From: Bostrychus sinensis
Lineage: Eukaryota > Chordata > Actinopteri > Gobiiformes > Eleotridae
Reading direction: 5' to 3'
Assembly: GCA_020698575.1 (NCBI GenBank)
Contig: CM036242.1
Coordinates: 10,179,624 to 10,243,623, forward strand
DNA length: 64,000 nucleotides
How positions within the stretch are numbered: the first letter of the stretch is position 1; every line of letters starts with the position of its first letter. The position numbers and the translations under genes were made by a program. The notes beneath the pieces were generated by a model. That model saw only the letters and a list, made by a program, of their open reading frames with translations. It did not search any database and was not told the origin of the DNA. Shown one piece after another: positions 48,485-59,830 of this stretch.

Positions 48485-48600
48485 TAGCTGCGCGTTTGTT
48501 CAAATAGACAGTGATTATTTCAGAGCTCAAACTGCCGTCACTGCCAAGGACTCGGCTCTTTTATCTGTTAGCTTTGTGTTGCTAACAAAGGCTAAATACT
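48485..48600 (-). repeat. Fragment of the 27.8/62.6-kb MITE-like family
   Basis: Words 'gcgcgtttgttcaaatagac', 'cagagctcaaactgccgtca' and 'cttttatctgttagc' match, in order, the copies at 27845-28345 and (inverted) 62565-63020. Confidence 0.45.
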
Positions 48601-49305
48601 ACATAGTGTTGTTTTAATATGAATTTCACAGGGTAGTATTGTTTGCTTTGATTTTCAAGCTTTTCCCAAGTAAGTACAGATCAGCTTTACTAGCAAAAAG
48701 TTATTTCAATATTTGATCACATTTATACACGCTTATATACAAAAAACTAGTTTAATTCTGCACCGGTGGCCCCTTGAGGGTTAAATACATTAAATCTCAG
48801 TTAAACACAAATTGTTCGAGATCTGAATTGCTAAAGTCAGGTGTGGGTGTGTGGTGTAGACTCCGGGTTGATTGATATGACTCTGACACACATGTACTTG
48901 TACAGACAGTGGCACTCTAATGAGGAGGAAATTTGTGCTGGCTAAGCAGGGCCAGATTTATGAGGCAGCAGTGTCCCGGCCCCGCACTGACAGTGGATAT
49001 AAATATGAGGCTTACTCAGAGGCTGCATCACATGGGAATGAGAGCCTGGAGGTTGGTTGTTTGTGTCTGTCTGTGTGGCGCAATTAGAGTGTTGACTTGT
49101 ACCAACTATAAATCAATATCCAAGTACAGCAACAGAGGAGCGAGTAATACCAAAGTTCACTCTGCTGCAGTGGCAACGTGACAAGCTATACATCTACACA
49201 CGACATACTTGTCATGTGGTATCAAAGGGTTGTGGCTTTTTAACCAAGCAACATGGATAGTATGTATTAGCACTTGGTTGAGATTAAGGCTTAATACTTA
49301 TTACT
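48601..49305. other. Unclassified sequence
   Basis: No gene or repeat recognised; short open frame at 48933-49181 without family resemblance. Confidence 0.4.
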
Positions 49306-49309
49306 CTTA

Positions 49310-50022
49310 ATACTCAATTCTGATTTTTTGCTCAAATATGATTTTTTTGCGTGGCTGTTCACATTACATTTTAAGTGTGACCTCTATGAGTCTGGTGTGT
49401 GAACCGTTTCCAGCCCTAGAGTGACCTGCATATGCAAAAAAAGACCTGATGGAGCGTGGAGTGGTGGGATGTGAGAGGCTTCACTGACAGTTTATCCATA
49501 AGTTCAGGATATTGCGGAAGATATTTGAGTACATCTGTCAGTGACACTCCTCAGTCCTAATTTCTTAATATTTCTCATCTTATTTCTCTTTGCATTTCTC
49601 CTCAGTACAGTTACAATATGACCCCTCAAGTTTAGCTTCAACAGATTGTCACCTTGAATACAAATTAGGTTTTAAACGTATTTCTTTACTGACTGGGTCC
49701 ATCAACGTTGTCTGCATGCCAGGCTTGCTCATCATTTAATCTCTCCAGTTTCCGCCTCCTCCAGAACAGAATTGGGCTGTCTTTTGCATTTCAGTGACAT
49801 AAAAGTCAGGTGAAATGGGACTTGGCTGTTCAGACTGCAGTCACACTGTAAAAGATCAGATACGTATCTGATTTAGGAGCACATATGAAAGTGGCCTGTG
49901 TCACATTTAAAAAAATCTGATTTGTGTTGTTCACACTATCTCAAAAAAATCTGATAGGGGTCACATATGGGCAAAAAAGTCAGATTTGGGCCACTTTTAC
50001 CTGCAGTGTGAACATTGCATAT
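49310..50022. mobile_element. Fold-back MITE with GATTTTTT / TTCACA words
   Basis: The left part ('ctgattttttgctcaaatat', 'gtggctgttcacattacatt', 'aagtgtgacctctatgagtc') is the approximate reverse complement of the right part ('gtgttgttcacactatctca', 'gaaagtggcctgtgtcacat', 'tcacatatgggcaaaaaagt'). This is a recognisable teleost repeat. The middle carries a unique stretch of about 300 bp. No coding. Confidence 0.6.
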
Positions 50023-51395
50023 TTTCTACAGCGTTTTCTACAAATGTTGTAGTAAAAAAAAAATGCAAGTAACCCAATTGCCGTCTGGAACATAGACATG
50101 TAGGGTGAATCTCAATTCTCCAGATTTGCCTCCCAAAGCCTTGAATCCTCAGCTGTTAGCCCCACACACAGAGGAGAGAGGCCCATAGGAAACACTGTGG
50201 GTGTTTCCTAATTACCAGGATCCCTCCACCAGAGCAGCTTGGAAGCCTTCCTGCGGAGTCGGCCCCTCCAAAACAAAGCTGAGTGTCCTGCTAACGCCTC
50301 ATGTGAGCACTTTTGGAACAAAAGCAGCAGCTGCGTAGTATCACATGATCAAATCTTGCACATTTAAAATGTGGATCTATAATAAAACCAGCTTCTTTAT
50401 GTGGAGAGTGGTCAAACTGCAGAATATGTGTATTTGTCTCTCCATTTTGGTCTGATTAAAAACAAAATCTTACAAGAAAATAGGCTTATGTCATATTTAA
50501 CAAACCATTATACATTTTTAATAGGTACAATGTATGCCTATAACAAAATGTGTATCAACATAATGATACTGTATAATAACAGCAATATAAGTTAAAACTA
50601 AATAATCAGAACAAACTAGAAAAACTATTAGACTATTAGACTATTAGACTATTATGAGCATAGCCTACTTCCCTCCTTCAGCGGAGCCTAAAATGTGCTT
50701 TTTAATATGTGTCTCTATCTTTTTGTTTGCTGCAAAGTGGGGCACAGTAGTAATTTACTTTACTTTACTTAGAGAAGCACTGATGATGTGGATCACTCCA
50801 AAGTGGCGCAGCCACGGATCCTGGCAAATGACAATCACCCTATCTCTCCTCTCCTCTAAGAGTGCTTTAGATTTTCCAAGATTTTAAAGTATAAGCATGA
50901 AGGCCGAGCACCCGTCATTGTAACACAGTGACTGTGTGATCTGCCAGTATAAAACTAATCTCTAATGCTGAGAACAGCAACCGCTGTACTCCAAAATCTC
51001 CCACATCTGAAAGAGCTTGTTATTTCACTTCACACCACTAGATGGAGTCATGCATCACTGTGGTGCTGTGCTGTTGTCACATGGACTCACTCACTCAGTT
51101 TTATAAACTGACAGTCACTCTGTTATCTGATGTATATTTTTTATTTTTACCTTTCCTCTGTGGGAAACAGGTACAGTAAGCACTGCAATAGTCTCTTTCC
51201 AAGTGCCACTGACTGACGGGTGACTGGTCGAGTAGACAAACAGCCAATAGCAACGTCCCTTTTTCTAAATGAAAAATTATCTTCCATTAATACAAGTGGC
51301 CTTGATGAGCTTTCAAAAGTCTCAATGTATTGTTTTTTCCACAAACCTTTCCTAAAACTGTATGCTATTAGTATTTTAACTGTAATCGCTACCAT
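50023..51395. other. Unclassified sequence
   Basis: Contains four tandem CTATTAGA units (about 50624-50653) and a small hairpin 'ggaaacactgtgggtgtttcc' near 50188. No gene recognised. Confidence 0.4.
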
Positions 51396-51398
51396 ATA

Positions 51399-52253
51399 CA
51401 GTTGAAAGAAAAAGTATTGGCACCCCTTGGGAATACTTAGATTTCTGCATGATTTGGTCATAAAATGTGGTCTGATCTTCATCTAAGTCACAACAAAGAC
51501 AAACACAGTCTGCTTAAACTAATGCTGCAAAAAATAGTTTTCATGTGCTTATTGAACATTTATTTAAACATTTACAGTGCAGGATTGAAAAAGGCTAACA
51601 GCCCTAGGCTAATGACCTCTTAAAGAGCTAATTGGATTTAGGTGTCGACCAACCTGGGGTCCAATCAGTGTGAGAAGATTTGAGGAGTGGCTTAAAGTGG
51701 CCCTGACCAATAAACCCTCAACAGAAGCTGAAGCTCAACAGAGGATGGGCGATGCAACAGGGCACTGAATCAAAACATAGAAGCAAATCAACAACAGAAT
51801 GGCTTCAACAGAAGAAAATACACCTAATGGAGTGGCCCAGTCAGAGTCTTGACCTCAACCTGACTGAGATGCAGTGGCATGACCTCAAAAGAGCGATTCA
51901 CACCAGGCACCCCAAGAATATTGCTGAACTTAAACAGTTTTGTAAAGAGGAATGGTCCGAAATTCCTCCTGAGCTTTGTGCAGGTCTGATCTTTACTACA
52001 GAAAACATTTGGTTGAGGTTACTGCTGCCAAAGAAGGGTCAACCAGTTATTAAATCCAAAGGTTCACATACTTCACATTTTCTACCCTGTACTGTTAATG
52101 TTTACATAAATGCTAAATAAAAACATGAAAAAATGTCATTTTTTTACGGCATTAGTTTAAGCAGACTGTGTTTGTCTGTTGTTGTGACTTAGATGAAGAT
52201 CACATCACATTTCAAATCATGCAGAAGTGTGCCAATACTTTTTCTTTCAACTG
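51399..52253 (+). mobile_element. Internally deleted Tc1/mariner element
   Basis: Ends CAGTTGAAAGAAAAAGTATT and, inverted, CAGTTGAAAGAAAAAGTATT match the larger copy at 34443-36316, inverted. The left end is preceded by TA; the right flank has TC, so one duplication base has mutated. Only the C-terminal part of the transposase remains (51752-52120: QQGTESKHRSK, then NLTEMQW). The internal deletion removed the DNA-binding half, with a direct repeat (ctcaacaga) at the join. It looks like a mobilisable non-autonomous derivative. Confidence 0.85.
51752..52120 (+). pseudogene. Truncated Tc1 transposase C-terminus
   Basis: The frame continues from a start-like ATG through SLDLNLTEMQWHDLKRAIHT and a LLPKKGQPV end, the same region as 34621-35208 on the minus strand. 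The catalytic glutamate is kept but the first aspartates and the DNA-binding domain are absent. Not functional on its own. Confidence 0.85.
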
Positions 52254-52256
52254 TCA

Positions 52257-52400
52257 TAATAATAATATCAACTCAAAGGCATTCTGCAGCCAGGTCCTCC
52301 CCGACCACCACCAAACACAATCACATTACGGTGAAGTGTCTTGCCCAAGGACACAACGGCAGTATGCGGTGCTGGTAGGATTGATCTGCCATCTTCAGGT
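52257..52400 (+). repeat. SINE-like teleost repeat, partial
   Basis: Contains 'cgaccaccaccaaacaca', 'gtcttgcccaaggacacaac' and 'ggcagtatgcggtgctgg', the same order as the 3' half of 26046-26330. It abuts the Tc1 right end. Confidence 0.6.
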
Positions 52401-52825
52401 TAGAGCGAATGGCTCTGCCTGTTTAGCATGAGCATGTTTTGTATACTCACTGTTGTGGGTTCAAATCCAGACTGACACATTGCTGAATATCTAGATAAGA
52501 TAAGGTCAACTTTATTGTCCACTGAATGGAAATTTGCTTTAGGCATGTAGTGCAATATTGCTGCGTTATTTGCCACATACAGACAGAGAGTAATAGAAAT
52601 AACATCTGGGTTTTTTTAGGAGTTTTTCCTTACCGAGAAGGAGGGTCTAAGGACAGGAGTGTCCTGGGTCTGTTTAGTTGAGTGTAGTTATTGTTTGTGC
52701 TGATTGTGTGTTAAGTCTGATTGTGTGTTTATGTTTGATTAACTGTTTGTGAAGCCCTTTGAGGCGACTTTTGTTGTGATACTGGGCTGTACAAATAAAA
52801 CTGAATTGAATTGAAATTGAAAAAA
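52400..52825 (+). repeat. tRNA-like head plus teleost interspersed repeat tail
   Basis: A B-box-like GGGTTCAAATCCAGAC lies near 52457, then 'agataaggtcaactttattg'. 52612-52822 has the common fish repeat words 'gagtttttccttaccgagaa', 'cctttgaggcgacttttgtt' and 'acaaataaaactgaattgaa'. Probably two adjacent retroposed repeats. Non-coding. Confidence 0.6.
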
Positions 52826-54100
52826 CATCGGCACGGGTCTGAGGCTTCAAGGTCATTTGTTACAATATTCAATTAAATGTAAATTACAATTAAAATCCAA
52901 ATAATGTTCAAGTTTAGAGCGAAGGTCTTCCTAAGAGAACCAACATAGTGCAGTAAAACAAATAAATAGAAATAAAGACAATACAAAAAAACAAAACACA
53001 AAAAACTATTCAGTAATAACCTGATCATCAACTGTTTATGTGCAACAGTTACCATAAAATCCAAATGTGTGTGTGTGTGTGTTATTGTTGTTCTCACTAC
53101 TCCACTGTCCTGTCACAACAAAACAAAACAAACAAAACAAAAACTTAAACAATGCTTACATTGAAATTGTTAATTCGTCCTAATGGCAGGTGTCATCTTG
53201 TGTCATTTACCCCGTTTGTCTAATCTAGCACGTCAAACTGTGTCCCGAGTTTACACAAACAGAACAGAGTTGTGTTTTTTGACTGGTGCACTTTGTTCTT
53301 GTGGTGCTCGTCCTGAAAGTCGTCACAGCGGTGGCTCAGTGCCACAGGAGCCTGGAGGACTTATTATTGTGAAGATAGCAGGCGTCCAGATATGTGTGGA
53401 TTATAGGTAATCCCTTTTACAGTGGGAGAGGAGGAGAGCTCAGGGGGTGGAAGAATTGATTTGTCACTGTAACGTTACGCCTTTCCCATGTGAAGTGGGG
53501 CATATTGGTGAGAGCGGGGGGCAGGCCCAGGTAACAAGGGGCTAAAGTACATCCGTAATACCAGAGTCTGTCATTCTGTTTGCACACTCTGTTTGTTGAG
53601 TTTGTCACAATTACAGTGTTGGCTTTTAGTTAAATCTCTACAGCGGCTTTATTATTTATCACATATTACCCAAACAGTAGATAATTTTTAGGAGACTGGC
53701 AGTTTGGAGAAGCAGACAGGAGCAATGACACTGGTGTTCTGTAATGCATGGCTGCTAATGAGGCCAGTGAAAGTGACTGAGCCTTCTGACACTTCGATTA
53801 AAGCAAGACTGCCTTATCTTTATACCACCCAGAACACAAGCCCCCTATTATTTTCTTACCCAGACACGGACCTAACGTGACACTAGGAATTGGTCAAGAC
53901 TTATTTAAAAAAAAAAAAAAACTAAAGTAGAAAGACTAAGTAGTGGGGTTAGAAATGAACGACAGTTGTGCTACAGCTGAAGTACCCAGTTTAACAACTG
54001 CGCACCCTGGTGTGCTTGTAAAACAACAAATTCCACTTCCCATAGCGTTTCCAACCCTATCACTCACCAACAATGACAGTATAACTTTTTTAAAATTTTG
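52826..54100. other. Unclassified sequence
   Basis: A short (TG)n lies at 53067-53082 and an A-rich 'aaaacaaaacaaaacaaac' patch near 53120. No gene recognised. Confidence 0.4.
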
Positions 54101-54111
54101 TTAACAAATGT

Positions 54112-54820
54112 GAAACTGCCACCTCATTTTTAAATTTAACCTTTTTTTAACCAGTTCTCATTTGCAAGGACGACCTGACCAAGAGGCAGCCTGAGGAACA
54201 GGCAGTACAAAAGAGAGATACAGGAAATCATCCACAGCAAATACCCAATCATACAATATTATACAAAACTACAATATATACAGTATATTAATGTCACACA
54301 ATAAAAACCCAAGTGGCTAAAACTCTCGAACCACTGCTTGTAGGGAGTTCTTAAAAGCAGAGACTGAAATAAATAAACTGAGTTTATGTGATTATTTGAT
54401 TCCAGTCACTTGCAGAAGCAAACTGAACTGAGAGGTGACCGAAGGATGAACGGGCTTTGGGAATGAGCGCAATGGGCGACTAGAGTTATGGATAAGAAGT
54501 AATGATTAGAGATATGTTAGTGTTTTATCAATTAGAGTTTTATAAATAAGGAGGTACCAGTGGGTCAGGCTGTGGGAGTGGAGTCAGGCCCAACTGACTA
54601 AGACTGCAGTGGTGAGTGTTAAAGGGAGCTCCAGAGACAAAATAGATGCCAGACATCATCTACTCTGTATGACATCAACCTGAAAGTTGGAGCTTACCCA
54701 AAACGTCTAGCGCTGAGTTTATCACTAGCTAGAAGCAAACAAGTAGTTATCTCCAACTTTTTAAAGTTTGTTTGTTACTGTAAGCAGCATGTGCTCGTAC
54801 TGATTTAAAAATGGTACTGC
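54112..54820 (-). pseudogene. LINE RT C-terminal tail and 3' UTR, dead
   Basis: On the minus strand the words resembling 'THWYLLIYKTLIDKTL', 'ASDWNQIIT' and 'ELPT' follow each other in the order of an L2/CR1/Rex-like RT tail, in changing frames with stops. The 3' UTR words at 54130-54180 match 30165-30270 and 63040-63110. It stops at the start of the MITE at 54828. Confidence 0.55.
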
Positions 54821-54827
54821 AGTCTAA

Positions 54828-55720
54828 TGCTGTGTTTGAGGCGTCTGGGGCATCTGGTTTACATGTTAAGTCTATGTAAACACACGTCTGGACATCCTGC
54901 GGCGCGTATCAAGCATCCATCGGCTTTGACGTGCAAATAGCGTGGCGCGAATTGAGTGTTGGCGCATCTGACGCGTGATTCGAGCGTCTGAGGCTCTATA
55001 TGCCCGAGTTGAAAAATCTGAACTTTGAACCTGAATTGTGAACCTGAAGCTATAAACTACAGCCTACAGCAGCTCTTCTACTTTTATAAAGACAGCAGTC
55101 AAAAAGACAGTAACAAGATATAAAAGGGACCTTAACTTTACCACGTGCTGAGCTAAGCTCATTGAATTAGCAGTTACTGCACTCCCCAAAACAACAGGGA
55201 AAACTGAGTCAGTGTACTGACTGCTAGCCTAGCCTATAACCCGCTAAAACCACTAGAGACCACTATTAAACAAGGAAAAACTCCTCCATATCTCCGCTCT
55301 GCTGCTGCTGAGTGCTTAAATACAGCAGTAGTGTCCTGGGGACATGTCCCTGCACAGACACGGGACAACAGGTGAGCAAACCGGTGTGGCCTCAGTTGGA
55401 ATTAGCCCTGAAAGAGTGGCCATTACCCGGCACAACAGACTCCTCCCATGACGCATGAACACATTTGTTTTGAAGCGCGAACAGAGCGACTTGGACGCAC
55501 GAATAAAGCATCTGACTTCAAAATGTTCAAGTGCCCAACTAGACGCGTTTAATGCAAATTTGACGCCTCAATTCGCGCCATGCTATTTGTGCGTCAAAGC
55601 CCAATTCGCGACGCGCTGGATGCTTGATTCGCACCGTAGGACGTCCAGACGCTTTACATAGACTTAACATGTAAACCAGATGCCCCAGACGCCTCAAACG
55701 CATCCGGTGTGAATGCAGCA
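54828..55720. mobile_element. Harbinger-like palindromic MITE, copy 1
   Basis: Terminal blocks pair in reverse complement: 'gaggcgtctggggcatctgg' at 54838 against 'ccagatgccccagacgcctc' at 55676. Internal 'gaacctgaagctataaacta' and 'gtgtcctggggacatgtccc' match the sister copy at 56827-57876. The left terminus lacks about 17 bp present at the right (a CATTCACACCGG-type word). Symmetry continues about 35 bp beyond the element on both sides. CpG-rich. Confidence 0.75.
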
Positions 55721-55842
55721 TTAGACTGCAGTACCGTTTTCAAATCAGTACGAGTAGAATCACACCACGACCTAAATCACTTTGGTTTTCGTCTTTTACA
55801 TCCATGAAATTTCAATCTGACAGCCTTTGTATTTGCAGAATT

Positions 55843-55843
<1 letters not shown>

Positions 55844-55912
<69 letters not shown>
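55844..55912. repeat. (ATT)n microsatellite
   Basis: About 23 ATT units, interrupted only at the end. Confidence 0.97.
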
Positions 55913-56750
55913 CATCTAGCGCTAACACTTTGACTAACTGGCAGCCATTTTTTAAGTGGAAATAGAAGAATTGGTGACTGATGGGGTGAGATATTACAAG
56001 CCAGTGATGATAGTTCTCTTATGCCACAGGAAGCAATAACTTCTCCATTTTCTTTCAGATACACTATGTATGGGTATCCTTTTATATTACATGTGTAAAT
56101 TGTTGTCAGCCCTCTGTGGTGTCTTTTGGTCTGAAGATTTTTTTTTTACAATCTTCATTTCTGTTTTCAGCCCTCTCCTCCTCTGGAACGTTCCAGTCCC
56201 TAAGCTCTTCACACTTTGTCACGTTGCTCTGGGGTCACTTCATTGCAGCCCCCGAGACGTCCACAAGTTCTAAAAACAGACATGACAGGCCTATTAAAAT
56301 GAGTGATCTGTGGCCCTTGCACTGTTTCGCTGCGTTAGCCAGAATGCTACTAAGCTGTGCTCCCGGGGGCAGGCCCGGGGGCAGCGGGCCGCGACTGCCC
56401 CACAAGATAAGGTGACAGCGGCTCATAACTGACATTGTGGCAGCTGCCAGAATTATCCCTGATGAGCTTTTCACTTTGGTGGGGGGCAGTGGAACCTGAG
56501 CCCACATGTCTGAGGGCCGCAAAACACTGGATAACAACCAAGGCACAAATGGACAGGATCAGGACACTATTTCAGCAAGCTTTAGTGCCAACTCATAAAC
56601 TGGAAGGTTGTAAATAGTAATATGTGAAAATAGTTTTTTCAATTACTTTAAAGAAACTAAAGTGAGACTGGATTTTAAGGACAAGTGTAGCAGTCTTGTG
56701 TATTTATTTTAAAAGAGTGCACTAAACTAAAAGCAGTAAAAATGGGGGCT
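55913..56750. promoter_or_regulatory. Unique block, enhancer-like at about 56280-56560
   Basis: 56280-56560 is non-repetitive, locally GC-rich ('gtgctcccgggggcaggccc'), and lies between repeats. Its chance frames on both strands show no family. A regulatory role is a guess from composition. The remainder is ordinary AT-rich sequence. Confidence 0.22.
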
Positions 56751-56759
56751 TCCTCCAGC

Positions 56760-58250
56760 ATGTGACAGATACCCACAGTCTCCAGCAAACCTCATTCACA
56801 TGTTTTGGCTTTGTCCAGGACTGTTATGGTACGTTCACACCAAACGCGAATGAGGCGTCTGGCATGAGTGCTTTCCATGTTAAGTCTATGTAAAGGTGCG
56901 TTCATATAAGTGACGTAAATTAAAGTCCTGCAGTGCACATGACACAAATAGTGCAGTGCATATCCAGCAAATTGTGCGAAGAGCGCAGCGCAAATGACGT
57001 GAGTCCCGCAAATAGGCAAAGAAGCAAATCTGCGAATAAAGCGAACAGCGCAGAGTGGCATCCAACGCTCTGTTTACTGAAGTTGAAATATTTGAACTTT
57101 GACGAATATTTGCAGCATCCCTGATTAACAAATCAGAGACCTGCTGTAGCAGTCACATAGTTACAGAGATCTAGCAAAACAATCAACAAAGCTTCAGAGT
57201 GAACCTGGAGCTATAAGCTACAGCCTACAGCTGCTCTTATACTTTTATAAAGACAGGAATCAAAAGAATCTATTTCCAAAACAGCCCTGACAGAAAGCAG
57301 TATAAAAATAAATGGTTGTTTAGGCTCCGTGTGGCTGCGCTGTGGTTATAGCTGTGTTATATCTGATATGAGCCTGAGACAGAGGCTCACTCTGATCATC
57401 GTGACATCAAGAACACACAAATAAACACAATTAAATATCAAGGGGGGTTAACTTTACCAAAATAGCCTATTGAGATGTGCTTGTTATATTAGCAGTTATT
57501 GCACTCTCCAAAACAACAGAAAACACAGAGCCTGGGACTAGACTAGACCCCACTAATGTACCAGAAATAACCCCAGGCTCTCAGCTCTGTCTCTGGGGTG
57601 AATGCTGCTGTACAGCAGTAGTGTCCTGGGGAGAAGTCCTCGCAGCCACACGGGACACAGGTGACCAAACTGAGACAGCAGCCAGGCCCCTCATTTGACA
57701 CGAATGAAGTGAACAATCGTGTGAGTCAATTCACCCTGTTCGCACGAATTTCAAGCGCAAATAGGGCGAATTAGTTCACGCGACTGAAGCGAACTGAATT
57801 CAAAATGTTCAAGGGTCCAACTAGATGTAAATGATGCAAATTTAATGCCAGATTTGTGTTCGGTGTGTAACTACCATTAAATTATCGGACTGAGGTATTT
57901 TCTATTATATCAAATATGTTTGGTAGGGAAATCGACCTGAACCCTTGGTCTGCCCTATTTGGAGTTTTTCTAGGACCACCTTCCCTTTCGTCCACTCAAA
58001 GTAACTCTCTGGCCTTTATGACCTTTCTTGCAAGGAGGGTAGTTTTGTTAAAATGGAAATGACCTCAGTCTTCCTCTGTCACACACTGGCTCAGGGATGT
58101 TTTATATTTTCTTAAACTGGAAAAGATTGGGATGTCACTTTATGGCTCACCTGATAAATTTAGGAAATAATGGAATCCACTGTTCCAATTAGATCCACAA
58201 ATTTACGAGCGAGCTAGCAACTGGCTAAAGCTTTTCAGAACTTAAGTGAC
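56760..58250 (+). pseudogene. L1-type LINE ORF2 C-terminus, split by a MITE
   Basis: Upstream of the MITE the plus strand encodes an LIHMFWLCPGL block (56790-56825). Downstream it resumes at about 57885 with SLSSTQSNSLAFMTFLARRV, LLKWK, SVTHWLRDVLYFLKLEKIGM and SLYGSPDKFRK. These are the conserved C-terminal zinc-finger-like and tail regions of fish L1/Tx1-type ORF2. Several stops are present. The MITE insertion (56827-57876) is a later event. Confidence 0.7.
56827..57876. mobile_element. Harbinger-like palindromic MITE, copy 2
   Basis: Ends TGGTACGTTCACACCAAACG and, inverted, TGGTAGTTACACACCGAACA, with TTA directly outside both ends (56824-56826 and 57877-57879), the three-base target duplication of PIF/Harbinger transposons. 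It interrupts an L1 remnant. Interior blocks match copy 1. No transposase. Confidence 0.8.
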
Positions 58251-58489
58251 AGAAATGAGATGAAATCAAACAAGAACTGAACAGCTTTAAGACTGAAATG
58301 AACCAGAAGCTATAACACGTCATTGTGGATATCTGTAATCAAGGTACAAGGTTAACCCGTGTCACAGAAAACAGACTGTAACAGGATTAAGAGGAATGTT
58401 TACAATGCTCAAAGGAAAGAGAACTCTACTCGTGTCTCCAAGATTGTGGGAATAGAGTGAATGAATGAATGTCAGGGCGAAGTTAAGCC

Positions 58490-59165
58490 CCAGGAGTGGA
58501 AGTCTATGTTACACATGTTCAATTTGTGTTGTTTTTTGTTGTTTTAGTTCTCATTGTGTTCAGAGCGTTGGCTTTAAAGCAGCTTCATGGAATGTAAATG
58601 GTTTCAGCAAAACTGTTAAGTGGTTTAGGGTCATGTCTAAAATAAAGAGAGAGAAAAATACAGATCATGTTGCTCAAAGAAACTTGGAACTCCTTGGAAC
58701 TCCTTTAAAACAGGCAATAAAAGAGGAGTTGCAGTGTTAACACACAACTCCCTACATTTTGAACGGTGAAACAAGTAATGGACAGATATGTGATAATCCA
58801 AGGTAAAATAGAGGGTAAAATGATAACCCTTCTTTCTGTCTTCCTGCCCCATATTATGACTTAAAATTTCTGAATCTTATGGTTTATTAATATGTGCAGG
58901 TGGCTTTAATACAATCATACGTGAGAAAAATACTTCTAATATTAAAAGGACAGTAACCCCACAGAGTAAACTGCTAAGAAAAGCCCTGGATGACTTAGGT
59001 TTTTTAGATATTTGGTAAGAAATGCATCTGAAGGACAGGGATTTTACCTAACACCTACACAAACTACACTAACCCTAACCCAACAGTCTGTTCCATTAGC
59101 CAATCTAAAGTTATTAAATGGATACATTCATCATTGTGATCTGCCATTGCTCTCTGACTGCTTGA
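58490..59165 (+). pseudogene. L1-type LINE endonuclease domain remnant
   Basis: The plus strand encodes KAASWNVNGFSKTVKWFRVM and, in another frame, LLKETWNS, matching the start of the L1 apurinic-like endonuclease (the 'SWNVRG' and 'QETH' motifs). After stops, blocks 'MITLLSVFLP' and 'SKLLRKALDDLGFLDIW' follow as in the family, and 'VIKWIHSS' near 59112. The order is endonuclease after a C-terminal RT piece (56760-58250). So this belongs to a separate insertion or a rearranged copy. Confidence 0.65.
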
Positions 59166-59279
59166 CATAATTCAGTGACTTTTTGTGTGTAGCCTTTAGG
59201 TTGCTAATGTTTTTTATCCAGGCACTGACATTACACACATGCATATTAAAAGTAGACTGCTATACATTTTCCTATTGTT

Positions 59280-59720
59280 GATACAGAAGCTTTAATATTT
59301 AGTGTCTATGTATGAAATGTATTGTGGTCAACTTAACTTGTGCTGTCTAAATACAGACACAACCTATGTTGCATACAAATGTGAGTAAAAATACATGAAT
59401 TAAAAATAAGACTTTGTTATGTTAAAATAAATTAATAAAAAAGGATCATGTCGTGTGTGTGTCTCTAGGTATAAAAGAGTTCTGGCAGCCATTTTGTTTC
59501 TTTTAATGATGCACATGCCCTGATGAAGGCCCTGAGAGCCTGAAATGCGTTGGTATTTTTAAACTTAATACAGCCCATGAAATAAAGTCTTTTTAAATAC
59601 CTTTGAAATCCCATTGAGTGCCTCAGTCTCTGTTAGTATCCTACGTGATCCCCAACCTGAAGAGCACCTGGGTAAAACTTCTGCAACCTTCAGTCTCAAG
59701 TAGCATTCCAGTAGCCAAGA
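59280..59720. repeat. Interspersed repeat of unknown class
   Basis: 'ccctgatgaaggccctgaga' and 'gaaatgcgttggtattttt' followed by 'gaaatcccattgagtgcc' recur in fish genomes as a repeat tail. Class not determined. Non-coding. Confidence 0.4.
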
Positions 59721-59830
59721 AATGTTGTTAGTGGTAATGTTTACATTTTAAATTGTCAGTGGTACAGGTGCAGCAGATGCTGGTACACAAGCCTAGAGCG
59801 CCCTCTAACCAACACCTGAAATATTTTAAT

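Noticed and set aside
59073..59090. Telomere repeat
   Set aside because: Only two CCCTAA-like words; inside an L1 remnant.
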